NCBI GenBank assembly: GCA_016649625.1
Contig: JAENXI010000006.1
Span: forward strand, 1-15,473
From: Candidatus Bathyarchaeota archaeon
GTDB taxonomy: Archaea > Thermoproteota > Bathyarchaeia > Bathyarchaeales > Bathycorpusculaceae
Direction: 5' to 3'
DNA: 15,473 nt
Within the stretch, counting starts at the first letter, position 1, and every line of letters starts with the position of its first letter. A program made the position numbers and the translations under genes. Shown here piece by piece: positions 7,455 through 14,523 of this stretch. The notes under the pieces are model-generated. The model had not been told where the DNA came from. It made no database searches and saw nothing but the letters and a program-made list of their open reading frames with translations.

Positions 7455-8219
7455 ATGAATCCAATGTTTAAACTCAAAGTATCTGAAGCTAAACTCTTAA
7501 GAGATATGGTCACTGCCATCTCGATTCTTGTAGATGAAGCTACATTCAAAATCGAACCAGACGGATTGAAATTACGCGCTATGGATCCCTCTAGAGTTGC
7601 GATGATTGATTTTGAATGGCCTAAAACAATTTTTGAGGAATACGAGTGTATTTCCCCTTCGAAAATTTGTATCAATATAAGCGAACTTTTAAAATTACTT
7701 AGAAGAGTTGGAAAAAGCGAGCATGTGGAATTATCTTTGGACGAAAAAACTGGTCGTTTACAGATTAATGTAACAGGAAAATATAGTCGTAGTTTTACTA
7801 TGCCCACCTTAGACGCTGTTGAAGAAGAAGTGCCCACCCCAAAGATTGATTTTAATATAAAGGCAAAAACCACTACACAAGGATTGAGTCAAGCTATCGA
7901 AGATGCACAACTAGTAAGTGATCACGTTAGAATTGAAGCTGATACAGAAAAATTGCAATTAATTGCTTCCGGGGATCTAATGGGGGCAACTATAACTCTT
8001 AAAAAAGGAAGTGAGCTACTTCTAGATTTAGAAGCAAAAGAGACATCAAAATCTACTTTTAGTCTTAGCTATCTATCTGAAATCATTAAAGCTGCTTCTG
8101 CAACTTCTGATATTGCTACCCTTGAATTCTCAACAGATATGCCAATTAGAATTGATTTTCAGCAGATTAAAGATGGAAAATTGACATTCTTTCTTGCTCC
8201 TAGAATTGAAACTGATTAA
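7455..8219 (+). CDS. pcn: DNA polymerase sliding clamp (PCNA)
   Basis: The 254-residue product has the length and two-domain layout of PCNA, the ring that tethers DNA polymerase, ligase, FEN1 and other enzymes to DNA. KIEPDGLKLRAMDPSRVAMIDFEW (residues 32-55) is the hallmark N-terminal block. The interdomain connecting loop lies about 118-134 (EEEVPTPK). The second domain carries IEADTEKLQLIASGD. The C-terminus FFLAPRIETD matches the conserved LAPRIE end. The start is ATG at 7455, with AAAAGG immediately upstream; ATG at 7464 is a shorter alternative. Only one clamp gene is present here, so whether the ring is a homotrimer cannot be judged. It opens the replication cluster. Confidence 0.96.
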   Translation: MNPMFKLKVSEAKLLRDMVTAISILVDEATFKIEPDGLKLRAMDPSRVAMIDFEWPKTIFEEYECISPSKICINISELLKLLRRVGKSEHVELSLDEKTGRLQINVTGKYSRSFTMPTLDAVEEEVPTPKIDFNIKAKTTTQGLSQAIEDAQLVSDHVRIEADTEKLQLIASGDLMGATITLKKGSELLLDLEAKETSKSTFSLSYLSEIIKAASATSDIATLEFSTDMPIRIDFQQIKDGKLTFFLAPRIETD

Positions 8220-8244
8220 TTAAGTCAAATCTTGAGTATTACTT

Positions 8245-8268
8245 CCCTCTTTGCAGTAAAAAAGAGGG
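8245..8268 (+). terminator. Strong hairpin after pcn, possible terminator or mRNA 3' structure
   Basis: CCCTCTTT (8245-8252) and AAAGAGGG (8261-8268) form a perfect eight-base stem with the loop GCAGTAAA, 25 bases after the pcn stop. It is the most stable-looking hairpin in any intergenic region here. A convincing T-run does not follow directly (ATTTTCC comes eight bases later), so an intrinsic terminator is possible but unproven. Confidence 0.4.
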
Positions 8269-8290
8269 TAAGCATATTTTCCATCCCACA

Positions 8291-8325
8291 AAGGAGAAAT
8301 TGATATGCAGAATGTTTTCCTATAA
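8291..8325 (+). other. Six-codon mini-ORF with a strong ribosome-binding site
   Basis: AAGGAG at 8291-8296 is spaced eight bases from ATG at 8305, which opens a six-codon frame (MQNVFL) ending in TAA at 8323. The Shine-Dalgarno-like site is better than those of most real genes here, yet no gene follows in frame. It may be a leader peptide, a decayed gene start, or chance. Confidence 0.2.
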
Positions 8326-8365
8326 TAGTTGTTAAATTAGAGATTAAATTAAGAAAAATTTTGAG

Positions 8366-8375
8366 TTTATTTTAA
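8366..8375 (+). promoter_or_regulatory. TATA-like box for the GT-C-like membrane protein gene
   Basis: TTTATTTTAA lies 41-50 bases before the ATG at 8416. A start about 25 bases downstream would be near 8397. Visual match only. Confidence 0.3.
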
Positions 8376-8415
8376 TACAAAAGCTTCAAATGGAGTAATT
8401 TAGACAATAAATTTG

Positions 8416-10089
8416 ATGAATAATCTTAGAATTTCAAAACTAATTATCTTTTTTATTTTCTTAGTTTTCTTAAGTATTTTCATGGCGCTGGCAAGCATAT
8501 TTCCATTAATATCTCCTGAACTTGAGACAAATGTTGTTATAACAAGTTCTTTTAACTTAACCTCATCAGAAACTTTCAGATATGGTCTTGGCTCATTTAG
8601 TGGAGAGGAAACTGTTTATATTTCTGCTATTAAATCTCCTAAACTCTCTCTTTATTTTTCAATATTAACATATAACGGTTTAGAGTATTCTGACAATTCA
8701 ACTAATGATATTGAATATTCCTTTGATGCAAGCGCAAATTATTACGAAGCCCTATTTTTCTCTCAATCTGATGAATTTATTGAAATTCAATTCGAGGTTT
8801 CAGTTCAAAAAAATAATATTTCTTTTCCATTTGAGTCTCTTAATAATATTGCAAAGGGCTTGTTTTTATCAAGCATAACTTCTCTTTTTTTGATAATCCT
8901 AAATTCGTATTTTTGTTCTTTCTCCGATAATAAAACAACTGGAAAAAATGATCCACCATTTACTCGCAGAAACAAATGGGTTGTAATATTTTTAATTTTA
9001 TTATCATTGGTTTTTTGGTTTTCGCTAATTACGATTAATAGCAATTCTCATGCAACGTTTGAAAATTGGTATACTGACCATGCGCGCCATCCATATTCTT
9101 CCAGTCTTTTTACAAAATTCGGTTTATCAATTTTTAATACTCCTTTGGAGGACTTAGCTAACATCGATAACTCATATTACAAGTTTGTAACTTGGCCTCA
9201 GATGCCTCATCTCTATCCTGTTGGTAGTTTTTTATTGTTTCTCCCATTTGCTTTTTTGTTACAAAATGCAGTAGATCAAATCTTAGTTTATAAAATGGAA
9301 ATCTTCGTTTTCCTCATTTTCTCCCACACTGGTCTATATTTTTTCTTAAAGCAATTCTGGAAAAAAAATTCTTTTTTACTACTGAAGTTAATAGGAATTT
9401 ACGCTATTTATATTCCGCTAATCGTTTACTCAGCAAATGGAATGTTTGATGCTATTCCCTTCTTTTTTTCTTTGATTTCCCTGAACTTGTTCATAGCTAA
9501 AAGATACGACTATTTCCTCTTTTTCATCGCGATTTCTTCAATTCTTAAATATCAACCTTTGCTCTTTTTATTTCCTCTTATTGTCATTGCGCTAATAAAA
9601 CTCTATAACAAACATTCAATATCGGTGATATACAAGAACAAAAAGGTAATTGTAGCCATTTTTTTAATAGCGACTTCTATTTATACTGCTCTTTTAAGTC
9701 TACCCTTCTTGATCGAATCAAATAACCTATCAGTTACGAATGGGATAACTGCATTTAGTATTCACTCACAGATACCTTGGCTCTTTCAATCTTTAGCTGT
9801 ATTATTAACTTTAACCATAACGGTAGTTTTCTCGATTTATATGCTTGACAAGAATCCAATTATTTCACTTTTGTCACTCTTTATCTTAGTTCCAAGTTTT
9901 TTCCTACAATACTTTCAAATTTGGTATTTACCCTTTTTATTTTTATATTCAATAATTCCACAAAAAAAGAGATATGTAGAACTAACTTTATTTTGGCTTC
10001 TTTTCATAATGGGAATGCTATCATTTGGAGCAATCTCTTTTAATTTATTAAATGTTATAAATAGTTGGAGTCAAGTTCTGGGTTTATAA
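8416..10089 (+). CDS. Multi-pass membrane protein, probable GT-C/GT87-like glycosyltransferase
   Basis: The product is 557 residues from ATG 8416 (TTG 8413 adds one). It begins with a membrane helix (about 8-32). A polar, Ser/Thr/Asn-rich and probably beta-rich segment follows (about 33-145) with three N-x-S/T sites at N47, N94 and N134. About ten further membrane helices make up the rest. The loop after helix 3 has ENWYTDHARHPY (E216, D221), where GT-C enzymes keep acidic catalytic residues. SANGMFDAIPFFFSLISL, then ILKYQPLLFLFPL, resembles GT87/GT-C transferases that use polyprenyl-phosphate sugars outside the membrane. Sugar and acceptor are unknown, and the family call is inferred from pattern. 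The soluble segment between helices 1 and 2 is not a standard GT-C feature. Its position between pcn and priS is out of theme. Confidence 0.6.
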   Translation: MNNLRISKLIIFFIFLVFLSIFMALASIFPLISPELETNVVITSSFNLTSSETFRYGLGSFSGEETVYISAIKSPKLSLYFSILTYNGLEYSDNSTNDIEYSFDASANYYEALFFSQSDEFIEIQFEVSVQKNNISFPFESLNNIAKGLFLSSITSLFLIILNSYFCSFSDNKTTGKNDPPFTRRNKWVVIFLILLSLVFWFSLITINSNSHATFENWYTDHARHPYSSSLFTKFGLSIFNTPLEDLANIDNSYYKFVTWPQMPHLYPVGSFLLFLPFAFLLQNAVDQILVYKMEIFVFLIFSHTGLYFFLKQFWKKNSFLLLKLIGIYAIYIPLIVYSANGMFDAIPFFFSLISLNLFIAKRYDYFLFFIAISSILKYQPLLFLFPLIVIALIKLYNKHSISVIYKNKKVIVAIFLIATSIYTALLSLPFLIESNNLSVTNGITAFSIHSQIPWLFQSLAVLLTLTITVVFSIYMLDKNPIISLLSLFILVPSFFLQYFQIWYLPFLFLYSIIPQKKRYVELTLFWLLFIMGMLSFGAISFNLLNVINSWSQVLGL

Positions 10090-10131
10090 ACAGATTACTT
10101 TACGAACTTATATTTTGTTCATGATTGAGAA

Positions 10132-10168
10132 GTTAACGGTTAAATTTTAGAACTTAACATCATTAACT
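10132..10168 (+). repeat. Cluster of GTTAA/TTAAC half-sites upstream of priS
   Basis: GTTAAC (10132-10137), GTTAA (10139-10143), TTAAC (10154-10158) and a further TTAAC (10164-10168) occur within 37 bases, just ahead of priS. Inverted copies could bind a dimeric regulator. In AT-rich DNA the density may be accidental. A weak TATA-like TTATATTTT lies upstream at 10108-10116. Confidence 0.2.
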
Positions 10169-10191
10169 GGATAGATTAGCTGGTATAGAAG

Positions 10192-11424
10192 ATGGTAAGT
10201 GTTTCTTCCCAAGATTTCATCTATAAAACTTTCCATGATTTCTATGATAGTGACTCTTTTTTTTCTCCATCTATAACTAGATTTGTTCAAAGAGAGATTG
10301 GTTTTTTTCTACTAAAAAACAGAATAATGATTAGACATAAAAGATTTCAAACGATTGAAGAGCTAACTTTTTTTTTAAAAAAGAATGTACCCTCAGACGT
10401 ATACCGTTCATGTGCATATTATGAATACCCAGAAGCTGAAATGGCTGAAAAAGAGTGGCTTGGCTCTGATCTAGTTTTTGATATAGACGCCGACCACATA
10501 TCCAATTCATGCGATAAAATACATGACAAATGGATTTGCGTTATCTGTGGCTTTGAAGGAAAAGGTGTTACACCAGAAGAATGTCCCCTTTGCAGAAGCA
10601 AAAAATTCAACAATAAAACTTGGCCTTGTGAATCTTGTTTAGACTCTGCCAAGGAGGAAACAAAAAAACTAATTTCTCTCCTAGAAGTGGATTTTGGTTT
10701 CTCTCATAATGATTTACATACTTTCTTTTCAGGACATCGTGGATACCATGTTCATGTAGAACATAGTGCTATAGAAACACTGGATACTCTCGCTCGTAAA
10801 GAAATCACTGACTTTGTTACCGGACTTGGCGTTACCCTTTTGAATAATAAAAAGACAAATAGTTATTATGCCTCAAATCTGGGTACTTTTGGTTGGCAGA
10901 AACGACTAAACTTAGGACTACAAAAATTTCTTTCTTCCGCAAAAAAAGAAGACTTGAAAAAAGTTGGAATTAAAAGGAATTATGACGCAATACTTAACAA
11001 TAAAGAAAAAATTTTAAATCAATGTATTATGCAAGGAAGATGGGATAGCATTAAAGGGCTAGGCACTAAGACTTGGGAAAAACTCTTTCAATATATAAAA
11101 ACTATTGAATCCTCACAAATTGATACAGTTGTAACTACTGATATACATCGTCTGATTAGAATGAACAATACTTTGCACGGCAAAACAGGCTTTAAAAAAG
11201 TTGAATTTCCAGTTAAACATATTGACTCTTTTGATCCATTTACAGAAGCAGTAGCTTTTAATGGTGGTATTGTTAAAGTGTGTGTCTCTGATGCTCCCTT
11301 GTTTAGAATAGGTGAGAACATGTTTGGTCCATATAAAAATCAAGTAGTTGATCTTTCAACTGCTGCTGCAGTTCTTCTTATTTGTAAAGAAAGAGCAGAA
11401 TTGGTGAAACAGAAGGATGTATAA
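10192..11424 (+). CDS. priS: DNA primase catalytic small subunit PriS
   Basis: This 410-residue protein is the catalytic subunit of the archaeal/eukaryotic primase, which makes the primers for DNA replication (EC 2.7.7.102). The catalytic acids are D97 and D99 in LVFDIDAD. SGHRGYHVHV (G181-H186) is the conserved nucleotide-binding motif. HRLIRMNNTLHGKTGFK near residue 320 is also typical. The zinc region is longer than in Pyrococcus PriS. C107, H111, C146 and C149 correspond to the usual site. Between them lies a second knuckle, C116-x2-C119 and C131-x2-C134, with the rubredoxin-like form W-x-C-x2-C-G...P-E-x-C-P-x-C. The start is ATG at 10192. The end overlaps gins51 by eight bases. The large subunit PriL is not in the window. 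Confidence 0.95.
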   Translation: MVSVSSQDFIYKTFHDFYDSDSFFSPSITRFVQREIGFFLLKNRIMIRHKRFQTIEELTFFLKKNVPSDVYRSCAYYEYPEAEMAEKEWLGSDLVFDIDADHISNSCDKIHDKWICVICGFEGKGVTPEECPLCRSKKFNNKTWPCESCLDSAKEETKKLISLLEVDFGFSHNDLHTFFSGHRGYHVHVEHSAIETLDTLARKEITDFVTGLGVTLLNNKKTNSYYASNLGTFGWQKRLNLGLQKFLSSAKKEDLKKVGIKRNYDAILNNKEKILNQCIMQGRWDSIKGLGTKTWEKLFQYIKTIESSQIDTVVTTDIHRLIRMNNTLHGKTGFKKVEFPVKHIDSFDPFTEAVAFNGGIVKVCVSDAPLFRIGENMFGPYKNQVVDLSTAAAVLLICKERAELVKQKDV

Positions 11425-11968
11425 CGAACTTTATAATGCTTGGCAATTTGAAATTGATAATGAAGAAATCGGAAACTTGCCGTCAGATTTTTACTCCAGG
11501 TTATCTGACTACATAACCTTTCTCAGAGATAAAAACACTCAAGATAACAAAAAAACAGTAAACTCGGTTCTTCTCGCACATGAACTAACGCATGTAAATT
11601 GTATGGTTCAAGAGTTAATATCCACTCGATATAACAAACTTGTCAAGAGTATTAATACTAAAAAGAAAATACCTTCAGATGCGTTATCCTTTGAGGAAAG
11701 GAAGATTTATTCATCCTTCTTATCCTTCGTTAAAGAATACCAACTTTTTAAAAAGAATCTGTTAGGTGGGTCTATCTTAAAAATAAATAATTCAAAACCA
11801 CAAAACCGGGTAATTCTAAGAGTTTTAAAAGATATTCCTGCTCTGATGGGGTCAGATATGAAATCTTATGGCCCTTTTCTATTGGAAGATATAGCCTCTT
11901 TACCCTTAGAAAATGCTGAACTGTTAGAAAAACAGGGATTAGGAAAAATAGTTACACTAATTATTTAA
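11417..11968 (+). CDS. gins51: GINS complex subunit Gins51 (Sld5/Psf1 type)
   Basis: The 183-residue product has an N-terminal alpha-helical A domain (about 1-115) followed by a C-terminal B domain (about 131-180) with LRVLKDIPALMGSDMKSYGP and the block DIASLPLENAELL. This A-then-B order defines the Gins51 paralogue, related to eukaryotic Sld5 and Psf1. GINS activates the MCM helicase and links it to primase and polymerase. The ATG at 11417 lies inside the last codons of priS (eight-base overlap), a strong sign of coupled translation; priS-gins51 adjacency is known in other archaea. The stop is nine bases from the end of the convergent archaeosortase gene. Similarity is modest in the A domain but clear in the B domain. 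Confidence 0.88.
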   Translation: MYNELYNAWQFEIDNEEIGNLPSDFYSRLSDYITFLRDKNTQDNKKTVNSVLLAHELTHVNCMVQELISTRYNKLVKSINTKKKIPSDALSFEERKIYSSFLSFVKEYQLFKKNLLGGSILKINNSKPQNRVILRVLKDIPALMGSDMKSYGPFLLEDIASLPLENAELLEKQGLGKIVTLII

Positions 11969-11977
11969 TTAAAACTC

Positions 11978-12964
11978 TTAACTAATAGTATTGGCTTTCA
12001 GTTTTTTCCAAAATTTCTGAGTAGCAAGGATTATTAGCGGATAAATAATGATCCATGAAATGGAATAGAGCGGGCCATAATAGAAGTGAAAAACTTGAAA
12101 ATCCCCTTGGTCCATTCCTATTAAAAATATTGTTACAATTCGTAAAACATTGATAAAATAAGTTATCAAAGATCCAATCATAAAATAAGTTATTTTCCCT
12201 TTTCGAGAAATTTGAGTTCTTTTAAGGAAAAGCAAAATAATTACGCTATAAATAAGTAAACTTTCAATTCCTGCACAAGGCCAAGCTATATCAAATGTTG
12301 CACTCCTCAATGCTATACTTGGATCTGTAGCTGTTAAACGTGACATATTCCCTATTGTAATTAACGTCGTATCATAACCCATAAAACCCAAAATAATTGC
12401 AGCTAGCATTGCAGTTGTAGGTACCATCAATTGAAATGGCGTAAATTCTCCATATGGAAAAATGTTGTCAATCGTATATAATGCGCCAACAACACCTAGA
12501 AAAAAGAGAGGAACTGAAAATTCTTTTAATCCATTTTTTCCAAAAGAAAAAAATAATATCAAACAAAAGAGTAATGTGAATACAAGATACTCCACTGAAA
12601 GTGCCATTGAATTCCACCATTGAATATCCATTTGTTGGGACAGATTAGTGATTATTTCATTTAATCCAAGATAATTCGAAACTACCACGTAAACAATTGG
12701 AAGGGTCAATGAAGTGATGTACCCCAAAGATTTAATCGAAAAAAATGTTATTTTTTTAATTTGAATAGATTCCCAATTAAGAATCAATTCTATAATTATT
12801 AGCCAAACAAAGAATAGTTGAAACGTTCTCCCTTTCCACATTAATTCAAATGACGGGGGATAAAGTAGATACAACCATAGACATGTAATAACAAAACTAA
12901 TCAAAGGCACTATTTTTATTAGACTTTTTTTAAACTTTTTTATTTCTTTAATTCTTTTTTGCAT
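11978..12964 (-). CDS. Archaeosortase/exosortase family membrane transpeptidase
   Basis: This 328-residue protein has about eight or nine hydrophobic helices and the exosortase/archaeosortase catalytic set. C230 sits in WPCAGIESLL, R275 in INVLRIVTIF and H293 in FHFYYGP. In that family the Cys-Arg-His triad cleaves proteins at a C-terminal tripartite sorting signal (such as PGF-CTERM) and attaches them to membrane lipid at the cell surface. The basic N-terminus (KRIKEIKKFKK) precedes the first helix, as expected for a cytoplasmic end. No target with a sorting signal is encoded here, so the recognised motif is unknown. The gene is convergent with gins51 and divergent from gdh. It is the only minus-strand gene in the replication block, suggesting later insertion. 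Which archaeosortase subfamily it belongs to is not resolved. Confidence 0.82.
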   Translation of the reverse strand: MQKRIKEIKKFKKSLIKIVPLISFVITCLWLYLLYPPSFELMWKGRTFQLFFVWLIIIELILNWESIQIKKITFFSIKSLGYITSLTLPIVYVVVSNYLGLNEIITNLSQQMDIQWWNSMALSVEYLVFTLLFCLILFFSFGKNGLKEFSVPLFFLGVVGALYTIDNIFPYGEFTPFQLMVPTTAMLAAIILGFMGYDTTLITIGNMSRLTATDPSIALRSATFDIAWPCAGIESLLIYSVIILLFLKRTQISRKGKITYFMIGSLITYFINVLRIVTIFLIGMDQGDFQVFHFYYGPLYSISWIIIYPLIILATQKFWKKLKANTIS

Positions 12965-13012
12965 TAACGCTTACCGAAATTAAATTAATATGAATATATT
13001 GGTAACCATTCA

Positions 13013-13021
13013 TTTTAAAAA
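13013..13021 (-). promoter_or_regulatory. TATA-like box for the archaeosortase gene
   Basis: On the minus strand TTTTTAAAA lies about 50 bases before the ATG at 12964. The predicted transcription start is near 12988, leaving a leader of about 24 bases. Confidence 0.3.
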
Positions 13022-13039
13022 GTGCTGTTTACTATTTTC

Positions 13040-13055
13040 TTTTATTTAAATAAAA
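13040..13055. repeat. Perfect 16-base palindrome in the archaeosortase-gdh divergent region
   Basis: TTTTATTTAAATAAAA is exactly self-complementary. It sits between the two divergent genes, about 78 bases before gdh. It could be an operator for a dimeric regulator controlling both directions, or an alternative TATA region. Low complexity raises the chance of coincidence. Confidence 0.3.
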
Positions 13056-13086
13056 TCTGAAAACATCTTTTGAACAAGAGCAGCAA

Positions 13087-13096
13087 TTTTTAATAA
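13087..13096 (+). promoter_or_regulatory. TATA-like box for gdh
   Basis: TTTTTAATAA lies 37-46 bases before the gdh ATG, after a purine-rich stretch (AAGAGCAGCAA) that could be a BRE. The predicted start near 13118 leaves a short leader containing AAAGG. Confidence 0.35.
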
Positions 13097-13132
13097 CATA
13101 AGTTTATCCCTTAGCATATTAAAGGTTATTTT

Positions 13133-14380
13133 ATGGCAGGTCATAAAGTTTTAACTAACGCCTTAGATCAATTAAAATTAGCCTCTGAAAAACTGGGTTT
13201 AGATAAAAGTATATACGAAATACTAAAAGAACCTAAAAGGTCAATTTTAGTATCAGTTACAATAAAAAATGACGATAAAACTATTGGTGTTTTTCAAGGA
13301 ATTCGAGTCCAACATTGGGATGTAAAAGGTCCCTTTAAAGGTGGTATTAGATTCCATCCAAATGTATCCTTGGATGAAGTAACTGCATTAGCAATGTGGA
13401 TGACATGGAAATGTGCAATTGTTAATCTTCCTTATGGTGGTGCAAAAGGTGGGATATGCTGTGATCCCAAAAAAATGTCAACAACTGAATTAGAGCGATT
13501 AACTAGAAGATATACTAGTCTAATAGTCGACTATTTAGGACCCCACAGAGATATTCCTGCACCTGATTTGTATACTAACGAACAAACTATGGCTTGGATA
13601 ATGGATACTTACAGTCAACTAAAAGGGTATAGTGTCCCCGAAAGTGTCACTGGTAAACCAATAGAAATTGGTGGCTCTGAAGGAAGAAAATGTGCAACTG
13701 CAAATAGTGTGGCTCTTTGCACTAGAGAAGCGGCTAAAATACTAAAATTAAAACTCAAGAATGCTACAATCGCAATTCAGGGATTTGGAAACGTTGGATA
13801 TAACGCTGCTACTGTTATGCATCAAATTGGCTGCAAAATTGTGGCTATCAGTGATTCTTCAGGAGGAATATTATGTCCAAATGGAATAAACCCTGAACGA
13901 TTATATTTACATAAAGTGCAAACAGGTTCTGTGCAGAACTTTGATAATTGTACTAACATAACCAATGAAGATTTGTTAGCTTCAAATTGTGATATTCTTA
14001 TTCCTGCAGCTATGGAAAATCAGATTACTGAAAAGAATGCTGATACAATTAAAGCCAAGATAGTTTCTGAAGGTGCAAACGGTCCAACGGCTCCTAAAGC
14101 TGATAAAATTCTTTTTGAAAAAGGAGTTTATCTGATTCCTGATATTTTAGCTAATTCAGGAGGAGTAACTGTAAGTTATTTTGAATGGGTGCAAAATCTT
14201 ACAAGAACACATTGGCGCCTTGAGGAAGTTAATAGTAAGTTAGAAACTAGAATAGTAGAGACTTTTCATGAAGTGGAAAGGCTATCAAAAAAAGAGAAAA
14301 GTGATATGAGAACCTCTGCGTTGATGTTAGGTGTAGGAAGAGTTGCTAATGCAATTAATACTCGCGGTCTTTGGCCTTAA
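13133..14380 (+). CDS. gdh: Glutamate dehydrogenase (Glu/Leu/Phe/Val dehydrogenase family)
   Basis: The 415-residue enzyme interconverts glutamate and 2-oxoglutarate plus ammonia with NAD(P), joining nitrogen and carbon metabolism. The length is typical of hexameric archaeal enzymes. KGPFKGGIRFHP contains K69, the position that binds the glutamate side-chain carboxylate, so glutamate is favoured over Leu or Phe. PYGGAKGGI supplies catalytic K105, and D145 lies in PAPDLYT. The Rossmann loop is GFGNVG (217-222), and D241 ends the second strand, compatible with NAD but not decisive. GGVTVSYFEWVQN near the C-terminus is conserved. One oddity is ATANSV at 188-193, where most relatives have ATGxG. 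The start is ATG at 13133 with AAAGGT upstream. It separates gins51 from gins23 and has no evident link to replication. Confidence 0.95.
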   Translation: MAGHKVLTNALDQLKLASEKLGLDKSIYEILKEPKRSILVSVTIKNDDKTIGVFQGIRVQHWDVKGPFKGGIRFHPNVSLDEVTALAMWMTWKCAIVNLPYGGAKGGICCDPKKMSTTELERLTRRYTSLIVDYLGPHRDIPAPDLYTNEQTMAWIMDTYSQLKGYSVPESVTGKPIEIGGSEGRKCATANSVALCTREAAKILKLKLKNATIAIQGFGNVGYNAATVMHQIGCKIVAISDSSGGILCPNGINPERLYLHKVQTGSVQNFDNCTNITNEDLLASNCDILIPAAMENQITEKNADTIKAKIVSEGANGPTAPKADKILFEKGVYLIPDILANSGGVTVSYFEWVQNLTRTHWRLEEVNSKLETRIVETFHEVERLSKKEKSDMRTSALMLGVGRVANAINTRGLWP

Positions 14381-14466
14381 AAAAGGGAATTAGAACAACA
14401 TTTGATTGTGCTTTCAATCTCCCAAAATATCTCGAGTTTTATATCTAAATCTTTAAACTACGCTTC

Positions 14467-14474
14467 TTATATCC
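14467..14474 (+). promoter_or_regulatory. TATA-like box for gins23-mcm
   Basis: TTATATCC precedes gins23. Transcription about 25 bases downstream would begin near 14496, too late for the upstream in-frame ATG at 14494 unless the mRNA is leaderless, and well placed for the ATG at 14524. Confidence 0.25.
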
Positions 14475-14510
14475 TGTTTACACTATTTGGGTTATGTTAA
14501 GAGGGTGGAA

Positions 14511-14516
14511 GGGAGG
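14511..14516 (+). promoter_or_regulatory. Shine-Dalgarno site that sets the gins23 start
   Basis: GGGAGG lies seven bases before ATG 14524, in a purine-rich run. It is the best ribosome-binding site in the window and favours ATG 14524 over the in-frame ATG at 14494, which would add ten atypical residues. Confidence 0.6.
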
Positions 14517-14523
14517 CTGCTAT

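Noticed and set aside
7439..7873. Minus-strand ORF of 144 codons over pcn
   Set aside because: It is a mirror of the highly conserved PCNA N-terminal domain and has no promoter or ribosome-binding site of its own.
11088..11343. Two overlapping minus-strand ORFs in priS
   Set aside because: They are antisense to conserved primase sequence, and neither product resembles a known family.
13290..13312. ATTCGAGTCC resembling a tRNA T-arm
   Set aside because: It lies within the conserved GDH coding frame, and no other cloverleaf arm is present.
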